Shown here: piece after piece, positions 36,025 to 45,632 of the stretch | Position numbering within the stretch: the stretch's first letter is position 1 | Layout: each line of letters begins with the position of its first letter | Assembly: GCA_020697375.1 (NCBI GenBank) | Contig: JAJFBJ010000008.1 | Location: 10,064 to 74,063 of the forward strand | Length of the DNA stretch: 64,000 nucleotides | Direction of reading: 5' to 3' | Source: Nitrospira sp. | GTDB taxonomy: Bacteria > Nitrospirota > Nitrospiria > Nitrospirales > Nitrospiraceae | Position numbers and translations under genes: made by a program | The notes under the pieces: generated by a model | What the model was told of the DNA's origin: nothing | What the model saw: only the letters and a program-made list of their open reading frames with translations | Databases searched by the model: none

Positions 36025-37488
36025 TCATTCGGCAGGAGCCCTCAGCGACGGACGTCCTGCGGGGCATACCGACTCGACCGGGCGACCGATCCATTGAGGA
36101 GACAACGACCCCATCACCATCGCGAGGGAGGCTGCGAGGAACCCGACCAACTGCGGCGGCCAAACCTGGTCCGGCCTGCCGGTTAGTTCCATTGCAATCC
36201 ACGTCCCGAGTCCGGTTCCAATGGAGAGCAAGGCGCCCTGCGTCGTGGCCCTTGTCCAATACAGGCCGGCAGCCAGCGGCACAAATGCCGCGACCAGCGT
36301 GACTTTGTATGCGCTCTCGACCATTTTGAAAATGCCTGCCTCCGAATGAAGAGCAAACAACAGCACGATGGCGGTGAACCCGATCAGCACGCTCCGCATT
36401 ACCCGCAACAAGTCCCCATCACTGATGGCAGGCATGAATCCCTTCACGATGTTCTCGCTGAACGCCACCGATGGAGCGAGCAGCGTGGCAGAAGAACAGC
36501 TCATGATGGCGGACAGCAGCGCACCGAAAAAAATGATCTGCGCGGCGATCGGCGTATGCTGCAGGATCAGGGTGGGAAGCACGAGCTGGGAGTCCAACTT
36601 GAGCAGTCCCGCGACCTGCGCCGGATCGATCAGGGTGGCTGAATAGGCCAGGAACATCGGCACGAACGCGAAGACAAAATAGAGTGATCCCCCGAGGACG
36701 GATCCCCGCACGGCCGTCCGCTCGTCCCGCGCCGATGTAATGCGCTGAAACACATCCTGCTGAGGAATCGATCCGAACATCATCGTCACCCATGCGCCGA
36801 GAAACGGAATCCAGGCCTCAAGCCGGGCCGGCGGAAAGAAATCCAGTTTCCCCGCCGCGGCGGCATGCGTCACCACCTGTTCCACCCCGCCGGCCAAACC
36901 GCTCACGACCGAGCCGATGTAGAGCATGCCGCCCGTGATGATCGTAATCTGGACAAAATCCAAAATCGCCACGGAAAACATACCGCCGAAAACCGTGTAG
37001 GTCAGCACGATGGCCGCTCCCAGCACCATGCCGGCCGGCTGACTCATCGCGCCCTCCGTCACGACGCTGAAGACCAATCCGAGCGCTTTGATTTGCGCCG
37101 ACACCCATCCGAGGTAGGAAGCCACGATGCACAGGGTACAGATCACTTCGACGCCTCGATTGTAGCGCAGGCGGTAGTAGTCCCCGATCGTGAGGAGGTT
37201 CAGCCGATACAATCGGCGGGCGAACAACAGTCCTGCGAGAATCAAACAGAGGCTCGACCCGAACGGATCGGCGACGACTGCCCGCAGGCCGTCCTTGACG
37301 AACGTGGCGGAGATGCCCAATACGGTTTCCGCTCCGAACCAGGTGGCAAAGACGGTGGCCGTCACCACGGGAAGAGGCAAACAACGCCCCGCGACGGCAA
37401 AGTCGCTGCTGTTGTGAACGCGCGTCGCCGCGTAGAGCCCGATCCCGACCGAAAGGACGAGATAGAGAATCACCAAGGACAAGAGCAT
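36025..37488 (-). CDS. Sodium:solute symporter (SSS) family transporter
   Basis: A 487-residue polytopic membrane protein with about 13 helices and the SSF signature: NSSDFAVAGRCLPLPVVTATVFATWFGAETVLGISA, LTIGDYYRLRYNRGVEV, VLTYTVFGGMFSVAILDFVQ and FGSIPQQDVFQRITSARDE. SSS members import substrates such as proline, panthothenate, sugars or choline with sodium; the substrate is not readable here. Its C-terminal tail abuts the convergent hybrid kinase. Confidence 0.9.
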   Translation of the reverse strand: MLLSLVILYLVLSVGIGLYAATRVHNSSDFAVAGRCLPLPVVTATVFATWFGAETVLGISATFVKDGLRAVVADPFGSSLCLILAGLLFARRLYRLNLLTIGDYYRLRYNRGVEVICTLCIVASYLGWVSAQIKALGLVFSVVTEGAMSQPAGMVLGAAIVLTYTVFGGMFSVAILDFVQITIITGGMLYIGSVVSGLAGGVEQVVTHAAAAGKLDFFPPARLEAWIPFLGAWVTMMFGSIPQQDVFQRITSARDERTAVRGSVLGGSLYFVFAFVPMFLAYSATLIDPAQVAGLLKLDSQLVLPTLILQHTPIAAQIIFFGALLSAIMSCSSATLLAPSVAFSENIVKGFMPAISDGDLLRVMRSVLIGFTAIVLLFALHSEAGIFKMVESAYKVTLVAAFVPLAAGLYWTRATTQGALLSIGTGLGTWIAMELTGRPDQVWPPQLVGFLAASLAMVMGSLSPQWIGRPVESVCPAGRPSLRAPAE

Positions 37489-37589
37489 GGGACTATTCGC
37501 ATACCGGTGAGCACAGCGCGACCAAGTGATGAAGTGCGAGGGGAATTGTACCGGGAGAGCAATATGCGCGCAACGAACCGCGCCTTTCG

Positions 37590-37854
37590 TTGACTTCTTA
37601 TCTATCTATGGTACGAATGTCCCATGCGCTACTCATTCTATTTCGCCTGGATCGTAGCAGTCCTGTCCATTTGCATCCTCACCACGCTCGCCTCCTTTCC
37701 CGGGCTGTTGAACGGCGAGCGGCCGCATGAGACGAACATCGTGGCGGGAGCGGAAGGATTTCGGACGATCAAGATCCAGCGCGTGCGCTGCAATTCCATC
37801 AAATCTCACTGCCACCTCTCCAGGCAAAAATTCCCGCACAAAATACCCTCCTAG
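37590..37854 (+). CDS. Possible small membrane or secreted protein, 76 aa (doubtful)
   Basis: An ATG at 37624 opens a 76-residue frame with one hydrophobic segment (FAWIVAVLSICILTTLASFPG) and a basic, cysteine-containing C-terminus with no recognised motif. There is no ribosome site. A TTGACT (37590-37595) and a TACGAA 16 bases later would place a transcription start at or next to the ATG, so the message could be leaderless; the feature span here includes that promoter candidate. It is the only coding candidate in the 459-base gap 37489-37947. Confidence 0.3.
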
Positions 37855-37947
37855 CATCGGCTCATAAGGCCGTGGTTTGGTTCCTCGGATCTAGTCTTGG
37901 CCCGAGGGGACATGATAGGCTACCTCTAGCAGCTCGGGAGGCATAGC

Positions 37948-38442
37948 ATGGTACATCCAGCGACCGGTCGAAGGGAATCGGTGCAGCCGTTGTTTCTCTG
38001 CTTGATACTCGGATGCAGTGCCGTCCTGCTCGCGCTTCCTGCCTATGCGGCTGAGTCTACAAGCCCTTGGGAATGCTCGAACTACAGCGGCGAAGCCCAC
38101 ACCCGATGCCTCCAAGCCTTCATCGAGATCCAACGTGAAAAGATTTCCAAGCTGGAGGCGGAAGTCCAATTACATCAGGGCGCCGTCGGCCAGCTGAAAG
38201 ATCAAGTCGATCGACAGCAGGCCATGAGCGCCGATCTCCAACGACAGATGAACGAACGGCCCTCGTACGCCGCTCCCTTGGCACCGCCGTACGATTATCC
38301 CTTGTATAGCTACCCATCGGTCGGCTTCGGACTCTATCTCGGACGTCCCTTCTTGTTTGGATCGCCCTTCTATGGCCGGCCCTATGCCTGGGGACCGCGC
38401 TACTACCGGCCCTACTATGGACGATGGCATCGCCGCTGGTAA
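37948..38442 (+). CDS. Secreted coiled-coil protein with Tyr/Pro/Gly-rich tail
   Basis: A 164-residue protein with a signal peptide ending near ALPAYA-AE, a short two-cysteine segment (WECSNYSGEAHTRCL), a coiled coil (~52-92, EIQREKISKLEAEVQLHQ onwards) and a C-terminal region rich in Tyr, Pro, Gly and Arg (~100-164). The composition suggests an envelope or periplasmic structural protein. GGGAGG precedes the ATG by 6 bases. I do not recognise a family. Confidence 0.7.
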   Translation: MVHPATGRRESVQPLFLCLILGCSAVLLALPAYAAESTSPWECSNYSGEAHTRCLQAFIEIQREKISKLEAEVQLHQGAVGQLKDQVDRQQAMSADLQRQMNERPSYAAPLAPPYDYPLYSYPSVGFGLYLGRPFLFGSPFYGRPYAWGPRYYRPYYGRWHRRW

Positions 38443-38532
38443 TCATGGGCTGCGTGTCACCCCATCAGCCATACGGTCAGATCTCCTACGAGACACCTTT
38501 ACCATTCACATGTGAAACATGAAGGCCCCCTG

Positions 38533-39477
38533 ATGGCGGCACAGCCGCAATTTCCTCACGAACAAACCGCCGCGGGCGAGTTTCAGCGGCAAGCCGATGC
38601 CTTTCGGGATTGGGTCACGGATGACGGCCGCTCCGCCTATCCCGCCGCAGCCGGACGCTATCACCTGTACGTCTCCATGGCTTGCCCCTGGGCACACCGC
38701 ACCATCATCGTCCGCAAGCTCAAACAGCTGGAACCGGTCATCGGTATGACGGTGGTCGATCCAATCCGCGACGACCGTGGATGGAGCTTTCGATCGGGCC
38801 CGGGCCATTCACCCGATCCCATCAATGGATTTCGCTACCTGAGCGAGGCCTATCACCTCACAGACCCGGGCTACCGCGGCCGCGTGACCGTCCCCATCTT
38901 GTGGGACCGCGTCACCTGCCGGATCGTCACGAATTCCGACGACGATCTCATGCGCATCTTCAACGCTGAATTCAACCGATTGACCGATAGCTTGCTGGAT
39001 TTGTATCCAGCCCCATTGCGGCCTGCCATCGACGAGCTGAATACCTTCATCTACGAATATGTGAACGACGGAGTCTATCGCGCCGGCTTTGCCACTTCAC
39101 AACAGGCGTATGAGCAGGCAGCCCACCGGTTGTTCGACGCGCTGGATCAGCTGGACCACCGGCTCCGGGACCGCCGGTATCTTTTCGGAGCGCAGTTCGT
39201 CGAATCCGACTGGCGGCTTTTCGTCACGTTGCTCCGGTTCGATGCGGTCTACCATGGTCATTTCAAATGCAACCGGCGGCGCATCGTCGACTACCCGCAT
39301 TTATCCGGATACCTCAGGGATCTGTACCAGGTGGAGGGCATCGCCGAGACAGTCGATTTCGACCACATCAAGCGGCATTATTACATCACTCACGACGACA
39401 TCAACCCGACCCGCATCGTGCCGATCGGACCTGAACTGGACCTGCGAAGTCCGCATGGACGAGCCGGACTCTCCTGA
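38533..39477 (+). CDS. Glutathionyl-hydroquinone reductase / omega-like GST (YqjG type)
   Basis: A 314-residue protein with the catalytic segment YVSMACPWAHR (CPWAH), then DDRGWSF, VPILWDRVTCRIVTNSDDDLMRIFN and, in the C-terminal helical domain, YLFGAQFVESDWRLFVTLLRFDAVYHGHFKCN. These mark the xi-class (glutathionyl-hydroquinone reductase, YqjG/EcfG) family that reduces glutathionylated quinones. I chose the ATG at 38533, with AAGG 8 bases before; a GTG at 38512 is in frame. Confidence 0.92.
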   Translation: MAAQPQFPHEQTAAGEFQRQADAFRDWVTDDGRSAYPAAAGRYHLYVSMACPWAHRTIIVRKLKQLEPVIGMTVVDPIRDDRGWSFRSGPGHSPDPINGFRYLSEAYHLTDPGYRGRVTVPILWDRVTCRIVTNSDDDLMRIFNAEFNRLTDSLLDLYPAPLRPAIDELNTFIYEYVNDGVYRAGFATSQQAYEQAAHRLFDALDQLDHRLRDRRYLFGAQFVESDWRLFVTLLRFDAVYHGHFKCNRRRIVDYPHLSGYLRDLYQVEGIAETVDFDHIKRHYYITHDDINPTRIVPIGPELDLRSPHGRAGLS

Positions 39478-39490
39478 CTGCACCTTCCCA

Positions 39491-39598
39491 GCAGGCTGCT
39501 CAAAACGGTCGTCCAGCTAGCGTTCAAGAAGCGACGCGAGTGAGGCGTGATGTAGGGGTACGCCGCAACGAAGCGGGTGGCCATTTTCAGCAGCCTGC
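39491..39598. repeat. Dispersed palindromic repeat, copy A
   Basis: The element has perfect 10-base inverted ends (GCAGGCTGCT and AGCAGCCTGC), extended to 18 bases with two mismatches (CAAAACGG against GAAAATGG after the ends). It lies between the GST and FKBP genes. Its end pattern (CAGG-TGCT-CAAAA-GG) matches copies B at 60531-60653 and C at 49086-49250. The interior of A is more diverged but keeps GAGGCG and GGGGTACG. Confidence 0.65.
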
Positions 39599-39676
39599 GC
39601 CAGAATTTCCTTGAGCCGCAAGGCGTCCGTAGCATATGGTGGGCCTAGTCGTGCTTTTCAGCAGAAAGGATTGTCC

Positions 39677-40354
39677 ATGCGTCATGTGACCGTTGCCGCG
39701 TTCGCAGTTGTGCTCCTCATGTCTTCGATCGCCTGGGCCGCAGCTCCCGAGCCGGCCAACGATGAACAAAAAACATTTTATGCGCTCGGCGTGGCCATCA
39801 GTCAGTCACTCGGGCCGTTCACCCTGAACGAATCAGAACTCGAATTCGTCAAGGCCGGTCTGGTCGATGGAGTCTTGAAGCGGCCGCAAAAAGTCGACTT
39901 GAATGTGTACGGCCCGAAGATCCAGCAGATGCAGCAGACGCGCTCTAACGCGCTGGCCGATATCGAAAAGAAAGCCGGGGCCGGCTATCTCGCCAAAGCC
40001 GCGGCTGAATCCGGAGCCAAAAAAACGGAATCGGGCGCCATCGTCACTACCCTCAAGGAAGGCAAAGGCGCCAACCCGAAAGCCACCGATACAGTGAAAG
40101 TCCATTACCATGGGACCCTGACGGACGGAACCGTCTTCGACAGTTCCGTCAAACGGGGCGAGCCGGCGACCTTCCCGCTCAATCAGGTCATCAAGTGCTG
40201 GACCGAAGCAGTGCAATTGATGAAAGTCGGCGGCAAGAGCCGGTTGGTCTGTCCTTCGGCGATCGCCTACGGTGATCGTGGCTCACCTCCGACCATCAAG
40301 CCCGGCGCCACACTGGTGTTTGAGGTGGAACTCCTGGATATCGTCAAGCAATAA
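39677..40354 (+). CDS. FKBP-type peptidyl-prolyl isomerase, periplasmic
   Basis: A 225-residue protein with a signal peptide (~1-21, ending AWA-AA), an N-terminal Mip/FkpA-like helical dimerisation part (DEQKTFYALGVAIS, then LKRPQKVDLN) and a C-terminal FKBP domain: VKVHYHGTLTDGTVFDSS, FPLNQVIKCWTEAVQLMKVGGKSRLVCPSAIAYG and GATLVFEVELLDI. It catalyses prolyl isomerisation during envelope protein folding. AAAGGA precedes the ATG. Confidence 0.93.
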   Translation: MRHVTVAAFAVVLLMSSIAWAAAPEPANDEQKTFYALGVAISQSLGPFTLNESELEFVKAGLVDGVLKRPQKVDLNVYGPKIQQMQQTRSNALADIEKKAGAGYLAKAAAESGAKKTESGAIVTTLKEGKGANPKATDTVKVHYHGTLTDGTVFDSSVKRGEPATFPLNQVIKCWTEAVQLMKVGGKSRLVCPSAIAYGDRGSPPTIKPGATLVFEVELLDIVKQ

Positions 40355-40364
40355 TCTCTCCGCG

Positions 40365-40404
40365 GGAGGACTCTGCCGGACTGAGACAACAGGTGGAGTC
40401 CTCC
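40365..40404. terminator. Inverted repeat between convergent FKBP and glycosidase-like genes
   Basis: GGAGGACTC (40365-40373) and GAGTCCTCC (40396-40404) form a perfect 9-base stem with a 22-base loop, 11 bases after the FKBP stop. It sits in a convergent intergenic region, where a bidirectional terminator would be expected, but no T-tract is present on either strand. Confidence 0.35.
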
Positions 40405-40490
40405 TGAACGACTTCATCTCATCCCGTCCTATATATTCTTCGGCAGGATACAGGATCGGATCGCCGAGCTTCAGCAGGCCGGCGTACGAT

Positions 40491-41927
40491 TTACCTGATC
40501 CTCACGCGTGAGACCGGATACCATCGATCCGCCCGTTTGCCCTCGATCGCCAGCTCGACATGCGGAGCGCGACCATCCTCGGACAGAATTGCTACATCGA
40601 GAACATAGACCGCGGGAGGAACGCCCTCCGGCACTTGAATCGTATCTATGACCTGATGAGAGGGTCCTGGCAGCCACTGCCTCAAATCGGCGGAACTCCT
40701 CCATTCCGATGCCACCCGATCCGATTCCGAGCGTAACCGGTAGGCCAGCGGCCACGAGTGATAGATCGGCGCCACACCAACATTATCCCAGCGGGACTGT
40801 AGGGAGAGAAACCGCCCTGCTGCTGTCTCCTGATTGTGAGTCAAGTCGCGCAATACGAAGCGGTACCCGATTTTCTTCAGAAAAGCATCAAACCGCGGCC
40901 GCCATGCGGCCGGGATCGGTTTGGATTTGGCGTTCAGAACCGACAGGTGCCATTCAATGCCTTTGTCAAGAATCCGGTCGAGGTCGACCCCTCGGTCATA
41001 CCAGTCCTGAACATAGCCGCAGACTTCCAGCTGCACCGGCCCGCGCTTCCAGGCTTGGCCTACCAGGGGATTGCGAAGGACAGGCTCGTAGACATGTTCC
41101 ATGTGGTTCCAGTCGGAACGGAAGTAATTGAAGTCTCCGTAACAATCGCCCCGCCATCCCGCCCCCCGCGCGGTTGCGTACTCAAGCTGGCCGCCGACCA
41201 GCATGACCAGCGGGGTCCCGGCAAAATACTTGAGATACCAGTCCGTAATCGCGATCTGGTTGGCTTCGCTGGGGTAGAATGCCTTGCATTGCGTCTCCAC
41301 GCCGATGCAGCAGGCCGTGTTCCACTCGCCCCAACAACCCACGGACCCGATATCCACATGATCGATATCCACTGAATGCCCGTAGCGTGCGCCGAATGCG
41401 CGGATGAGCCGTTCATGATAGTCGAGAAAAATTGGATTGTTGTAGTCGGGGAAGATTCCGTCCGACTCCTTGACACTGGCCACACCCTTGTCGAGTAACC
41501 ATTGCGGCGTGCCTGTCTTATATTCGGATACGATGCGGATGGCGAGCGTCTCGCCTTTGGCCTTGGCCTGTTCGATCACCAGGTCGACGAGCGCGAAATT
41601 GTACTGTCCCTCCGCCGGCTCAAGTTCGGCCCAGGGCCAACGAAAATATGCGACCGTCGCATGGGGATAGGCTTCAGCCGGCGGCGGATTTCCGAAGCCG
41701 AAATGAAAGTCGGTCACCCCCATCCCGGGATTATGCAGCAGGTCGTCGATTTCGCGGGGATGGACCGTCACGGTTGAATCAGAAGCCGGAGTGGCCGCTT
41801 GCGATGACTGCTCACCATCAGTCGCCACCTTGCCGGAAGTTTCCGGTCGGCCGATGCTCGTATCGGCACAACCGGCCATGGCCACCAACGTCATCGCAAC
41901 TGCGAACATCCGCCATCCTCGATCCAT
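40491..41927 (-). CDS. Glycoside hydrolase-like lipoprotein (DUF4832-type)
   Basis: A 478-residue protein with a lipobox (VAMAGC, near residue 19). The body looks like a TIM-barrel glycosidase: NPGMGVTDFHFGFGN, FRWPWAELEPAEGQYNFALVD, then IGSVGCWGEWNT, where GEWN recalls a clan-A acid/base Glu. The C-terminal part (after ~330) resembles a DUF4832 beta-rich domain (WDNVGVAPIYHSWPLAYRL). The substrate is unknown. The ATG at 41927 has an excellent AAAGGAGAGG ribosome site, which excludes longer upstream starts. Confidence 0.75.
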   Translation of the reverse strand: MDRGWRMFAVAMTLVAMAGCADTSIGRPETSGKVATDGEQSSQAATPASDSTVTVHPREIDDLLHNPGMGVTDFHFGFGNPPPAEAYPHATVAYFRWPWAELEPAEGQYNFALVDLVIEQAKAKGETLAIRIVSEYKTGTPQWLLDKGVASVKESDGIFPDYNNPIFLDYHERLIRAFGARYGHSVDIDHVDIGSVGCWGEWNTACCIGVETQCKAFYPSEANQIAITDWYLKYFAGTPLVMLVGGQLEYATARGAGWRGDCYGDFNYFRSDWNHMEHVYEPVLRNPLVGQAWKRGPVQLEVCGYVQDWYDRGVDLDRILDKGIEWHLSVLNAKSKPIPAAWRPRFDAFLKKIGYRFVLRDLTHNQETAAGRFLSLQSRWDNVGVAPIYHSWPLAYRLRSESDRVASEWRSSADLRQWLPGPSHQVIDTIQVPEGVPPAVYVLDVAILSEDGRAPHVELAIEGKRADRWYPVSRVRIR

Positions 41928-42157
41928 ATCCTCTCCTTTCTTGCGCGACTCGCCGTGCGCCTCGTTCCATGAACCTGGCCCATCCTCGACTTCACTCTGC
42001 CCATTCTCCATGGGCACATCCGGCGGTTGAAACCGACGGTGGGGTCGCGCCGTAAATTATGCTAGGGTACGCGGCCAGACTGGCAACCATCAAACACTCT
42101 ATGGGCACGCAGGAACGTCGATGGTCCCTACCCTCGCAGATAGATGAACAGGACCCT

Positions 42158-42240
42158 CAGGATGTTCAAGAAGGCGACCTTCTTTCCTGCCCGACCCGGC
42201 GCGTCAGGACGCGCCGGGTCTCAGACAAGGCCGCAGCGAG
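42158..42240. repeat. Dispersed palindromic repeat, partial copy D
   Basis: CAGGATGTTCAAGAAGG at 42158 and CAAGGCCGCAGCGAGC (42226-42241) match parts of copies B and C. The right-hand inverted end was not found, so this is a partial or rearranged copy. It lies in the 434-base divergent gap (41928-42361) between the glycosidase-like and SDR genes, which has no other gene. Confidence 0.4.
42193..42220. repeat. Perfect 13-base hairpin inside repeat copy D
   Basis: GACCCGGCGCGTC and its exact reverse complement GACGCGCCGGGTC are separated by only two bases (AG). The very stable stem has no T-tract, and both flanking genes point away from it, so it is not a conventional terminator for either. Confidence 0.6.
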
Positions 42241-42361
42241 CCGAACCAGGCTATGGGAATCAGGGTTGAGCTAAGGAAATCTTGCCATCGCAGCCTCGGC
42301 CTGAGCCGGACCCTTTCGGAAAGCCGGCGGACTGTTTCACTTACTGGAGGAGCAGTTCGAC

Positions 42362-43246
42362 ATGCGGAATCTGTTCTCACAGGTTACTCGATCCGACGCA
42401 GTCGTCATCACCGGCGCTTCCACCGGCATCGGCGCCGCCTGCGCCCTCGCCCTCGACAAGGCGGGCTATCGTGTCTTCGCGGGCGTCCGTGATCCGGCGG
42501 ACGGTGAACGGCTCCAGCGCCAAGCCGGCCCGCGCCTGATGCCCATCCGGCTCGACGTCACGGACCCAGCCTCCATCTCGGCAGCCAGCCATACCGTCAC
42601 GGCCATGATGGGGGAACGAGGCCTCGCAGGCCTGCTCAACAATGCCGGGATCGGCGTCGCCGGTCCGGTGGAATTACTGCCCCTCGCCGATTGGCGGCGA
42701 CAATTCGAAGTGAATGTCTTCGGGCTCATTGCGGTCACCCAGACGTTTCTCCCGTTGATCCGCCAGGGACGGGGACGCATCATCAATATGGGATCCGTTG
42801 CCGGCCGCGCCGCCATGCCGTTCATGGCTCCCTATGCCGCATCGAAACATGCGCTGGAAGCGATCACCGATGCATTACGTCTGGAGCTGCAGCCCTGGGG
42901 CATCCGCGTTATGCTCATCACGCCTGGCGCGATCGCGACTCCCATTTGGAAGAAAACGAAAAAGGAAGCCGATAGCTGGGACGCGGTCTGTCATCAGGAT
43001 CTCACAGGCATATACAAAGAGGGCGTTACCCGCATCAAAGAGGCGGCGATCGCTGCGGGTGAACAGGCCCAGCCGGCCGCGGTCGTCGCAGAAGCCGTCA
43101 CCCGCGCCTTGCGGTCCAGATGGCCAAAAACTCGCTATCTTGTAGGCTCGGACGCGGCCATCCGGATCTATCTCGCCATGCTGCTGCCGGACCGACTGAA
43201 CGATTGGTTGATCACCAGGATCATCAAACTTCCCCCCCGCCGCTGA
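42362..43246 (+). CDS. Short-chain dehydrogenase/reductase
   Basis: A 294-residue classical SDR with the cofactor loop TGASTGIG (residues 17-24), LDVTDPASI, NNAGIG, and an intact active site: Ser in GSVAGRAAMP and YAASK. The C-terminal region (GVTRIKEAAIAAGEQAQPAAVVAEAV) resembles hydroxysteroid or retinol dehydrogenase-like members. A GGAGGAG ribosome site precedes the ATG. In contrast to the SDR at 20995, the catalytic tyrosine is conserved. Confidence 0.9.
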   Translation: MRNLFSQVTRSDAVVITGASTGIGAACALALDKAGYRVFAGVRDPADGERLQRQAGPRLMPIRLDVTDPASISAASHTVTAMMGERGLAGLLNNAGIGVAGPVELLPLADWRRQFEVNVFGLIAVTQTFLPLIRQGRGRIINMGSVAGRAAMPFMAPYAASKHALEAITDALRLELQPWGIRVMLITPGAIATPIWKKTKKEADSWDAVCHQDLTGIYKEGVTRIKEAAIAAGEQAQPAAVVAEAVTRALRSRWPKTRYLVGSDAAIRIYLAMLLPDRLNDWLITRIIKLPPRR

Positions 43247-43251
43247 GGTTT

Positions 43252-44061
43252 CTACCGCCCTGTCACCCGCACCATGTCGATGACCTCTCCCTTTCGATCG
43301 AGATAAATCGAAACCAGTTCGTTCGGGGCCAGCTGCTCGATCGCCGGCTGGAGCAACGGGCGGACTGGAAACGACTGGATCTCATCGATCTTCATCCTGA
43401 GACGCACCTTCCCGTCACCGATCGTCACGAAAAATCCTTGGACCTGTCGTTGCGGCGCGCGGGGTGACGATTCCTCGCTCAGTTCGCGCGGTTTCCCCAG
43501 GGAAAAGACATCGACCAGGAGGTAGGCTCGATCGACGGCAAAATCGGCCGCCTCGCCGACCTCCAGGGCGGCTAGCTTGTCCATCGCCACCGTCCTCGCA
43601 TAAAACGCGACATCCCGGCCCGACTCAAGCCGAATCGTCACCCGTTCTTTGACAGGGTTAAACGGCTTTCCCAGAGAGCCGCGGAAAATCTTCGTCGGAG
43701 GGATGTCGGCGGGACGTTGATAGGCCACGATTTCGTCCCGATCGTTCACCATGATTTCCACCGTGCCACCCACTTGAAGCCCCCGAGCCTCGTCCCCGCC
43801 CGCTTCGAGCGATAGGTAGCGCGGAGCCCGTTCGCCGGTTTCAACCTGCACTCGATCTCCCGTGATGCTGCTGATCGTCCCTTTCACCAATCTGGCACTT
43901 GGGAGAATGCCCGGTACCGGTTGCAACTCTTCGATGCTCAGTCCCGACATGAGCTTCGCCGAGCCGCCGCATCCGGCCATAGAACAGGCCAGCACAATCG
44001 CCAAGGCCAGTACACGGTCCCTCGTTCGCGTCGCGCCCGGCGCCCACCCTTTTATTTCCAT
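43252..44061 (-). CDS. Hypothetical lipoprotein, 269 aa
   Basis: The product has a signal region with a lipobox ACSMAGC (mature Cys near residue 32) and a mostly beta-rich body of repeated short segments (ARLVKGTISSITGDRVQVETG; LRMKIDEIQSFPVRPLL; a terminal VSIYLDRKGEVIDMVRVTGR). The strands recall small beta-barrel (OB/PRC-like) modules, but no family is assigned. I chose the ATG at 44061, giving a typical lipoprotein signal; the frame is open for 25 further codons. Confidence 0.65.
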   Translation of the reverse strand: MEIKGWAPGATRTRDRVLALAIVLACSMAGCGGSAKLMSGLSIEELQPVPGILPSARLVKGTISSITGDRVQVETGERAPRYLSLEAGGDEARGLQVGGTVEIMVNDRDEIVAYQRPADIPPTKIFRGSLGKPFNPVKERVTIRLESGRDVAFYARTVAMDKLAALEVGEAADFAVDRAYLLVDVFSLGKPRELSEESSPRAPQRQVQGFFVTIGDGKVRLRMKIDEIQSFPVRPLLQPAIEQLAPNELVSIYLDRKGEVIDMVRVTGR

Positions 44062-44282
44062 GCCCGATGATAAAACAATGCGATAGCAGGTGGCGAGTCC
44101 CGGCCGTCCGACGACGTCAATTTTTTCTGCTGCCATCGGCGCATGACTGCTGCTGGCACAATGCCGGTCACCGACCGACTGGCGGAGCGTCCGGTCGACT
44201 CGACCGGCCTCTGACTCTAGGCATTCAGAGACAGCTGTGTTAGAAACCCTGCTGCTGAAACAACACCGTCTGCTGAAGGCCG

Positions 44283-45482
44283 ATGCATCACCCCTTCACC
44301 GCCAGTCTGTTCCACTGGATGATAGGCTTTCTTGCCGTCCTGAACGTGGCAGGCTGTTTGTCTCCTCCGGCGCTGAACCGCGCCGTCATCGCTTATGATG
44401 AGGCCATCAACAGCGCCATCTCGAAGCAACTGCTGATCAATATCGCCAGGGCTCACCATCACGAGCCGATACACTTTACCGGCGTGGCCAACGTAGCAGC
44501 CACCTTCGATTTTCGAATCAATGCCGGCGCGACACCGGCACTCACCGGTGACCATAGCCGCACGCTGGTTCCTCTCTTCGGCGGGTCGATCGCCGAAAAC
44601 CCCACGATCAGCATCGCCCCGATCGAGGGCGAAGAATTCACCAAGCGGCTCCTTGCCCCGTTCCAGGAAGGCAAACTCACTCTATTGCTACGGCAGGGAG
44701 TCGATATCGACATGTTGCTGCGGCTCATGGCGAAGGAACTCCGCCTGACCGACCAGGGAGAAGTGATGGCCTACCGCAACGACCCGTTCGACAAAGACGG
44801 CTATGACATGTTTCGCAAAGTCGTCCTCCATTTGTCGGCGATTCAAGACGCCAACCGTCTGTATGCGGAAGCATTGACCTTCGAACGCACCTGGACGATA
44901 CCGGCCGAATCTGTCACGGCGGAAGGCTTTGCCGCGCTGGAGCAGCAGTATCTCATCACCTACGACCATGAACAACGCGTCTACAGGCTGCGCAAGCCGA
45001 TGTCCGGACGGGTATTGATTACAAACTATGACCCTGCGATTCTTCCGCCGGCGGAGCGGATCCGCTTGCACGAGGCGGCGGATCAGCGCTCGGCGAACGA
45101 TGTTTCGTTTGACATTCGCGCCGGACATTACGGCGGGGACTGGCCTCTGCGCGGCGACTTCAGACTGCGAAGCTTCAACGCCATGTTGAATTTTTTGGGT
45201 CACTCGGTGGATGAGGATAGGGAGTACGCCGTGGAGAAGGATCCCCGCACACCGCCCGTGGCTGAAAATCCTGTGAATACGATGGACCTCCTCGTTCTGG
45301 ACAAGGCGCCTGCCGAATCGGGATTGTCGGTTGGCTCACACGGCCGCTACTACGCCATCAATGTAACGGGACCGCAAGCACGCTGGAACCTCGAAGCCTT
45401 CAAACTCCTGTCGCAACTCTTCCAAATGACCATCACCGACGTCCCGCGGACCGGCGTCCCCAGCATCACGATCGCAAAATGA
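44283..45482 (+). CDS. Conserved hypothetical lipoprotein, 399 aa
   Basis: A lipobox (NVAGC, near residue 25) follows a short signal. The body has a recognisable conserved start, LNRAVIAYDEAINSAISKQLLINIARAHHHEPIHFTGVANVAATFDF, which I have seen in large uncharacterised families, but no function is known. It probably sits on the outer membrane. The gene diverges from the lipoprotein gene at 43252-44061 and is followed 150 bases later by a DUF481 outer-membrane protein gene. Confidence 0.7.
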   Translation: MHHPFTASLFHWMIGFLAVLNVAGCLSPPALNRAVIAYDEAINSAISKQLLINIARAHHHEPIHFTGVANVAATFDFRINAGATPALTGDHSRTLVPLFGGSIAENPTISIAPIEGEEFTKRLLAPFQEGKLTLLLRQGVDIDMLLRLMAKELRLTDQGEVMAYRNDPFDKDGYDMFRKVVLHLSAIQDANRLYAEALTFERTWTIPAESVTAEGFAALEQQYLITYDHEQRVYRLRKPMSGRVLITNYDPAILPPAERIRLHEAADQRSANDVSFDIRAGHYGGDWPLRGDFRLRSFNAMLNFLGHSVDEDREYAVEKDPRTPPVAENPVNTMDLLVLDKAPAESGLSVGSHGRYYAINVTGPQARWNLEAFKLLSQLFQMTITDVPRTGVPSITIAK

Positions 45483-45632
45483 TTCGCATCGGCCGGCTGC
45501 CGTATCGTCATTTTTTCTCTCAATCTCTTGCAACTCCATAGGCTCTCCATTAGGGTGGGCCTTGTCGAACGGATTGTGGCACGCCGCCTCGCGTGATGAA
45601 TCCCCGGCCATCGGTCTTTTCAGATCATACTC

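Noticed and set aside
42193..42220. The 13-base hairpin as a transcription terminator.
   Set aside because: Both flanking genes are transcribed away from it and no T-tract follows on either strand.
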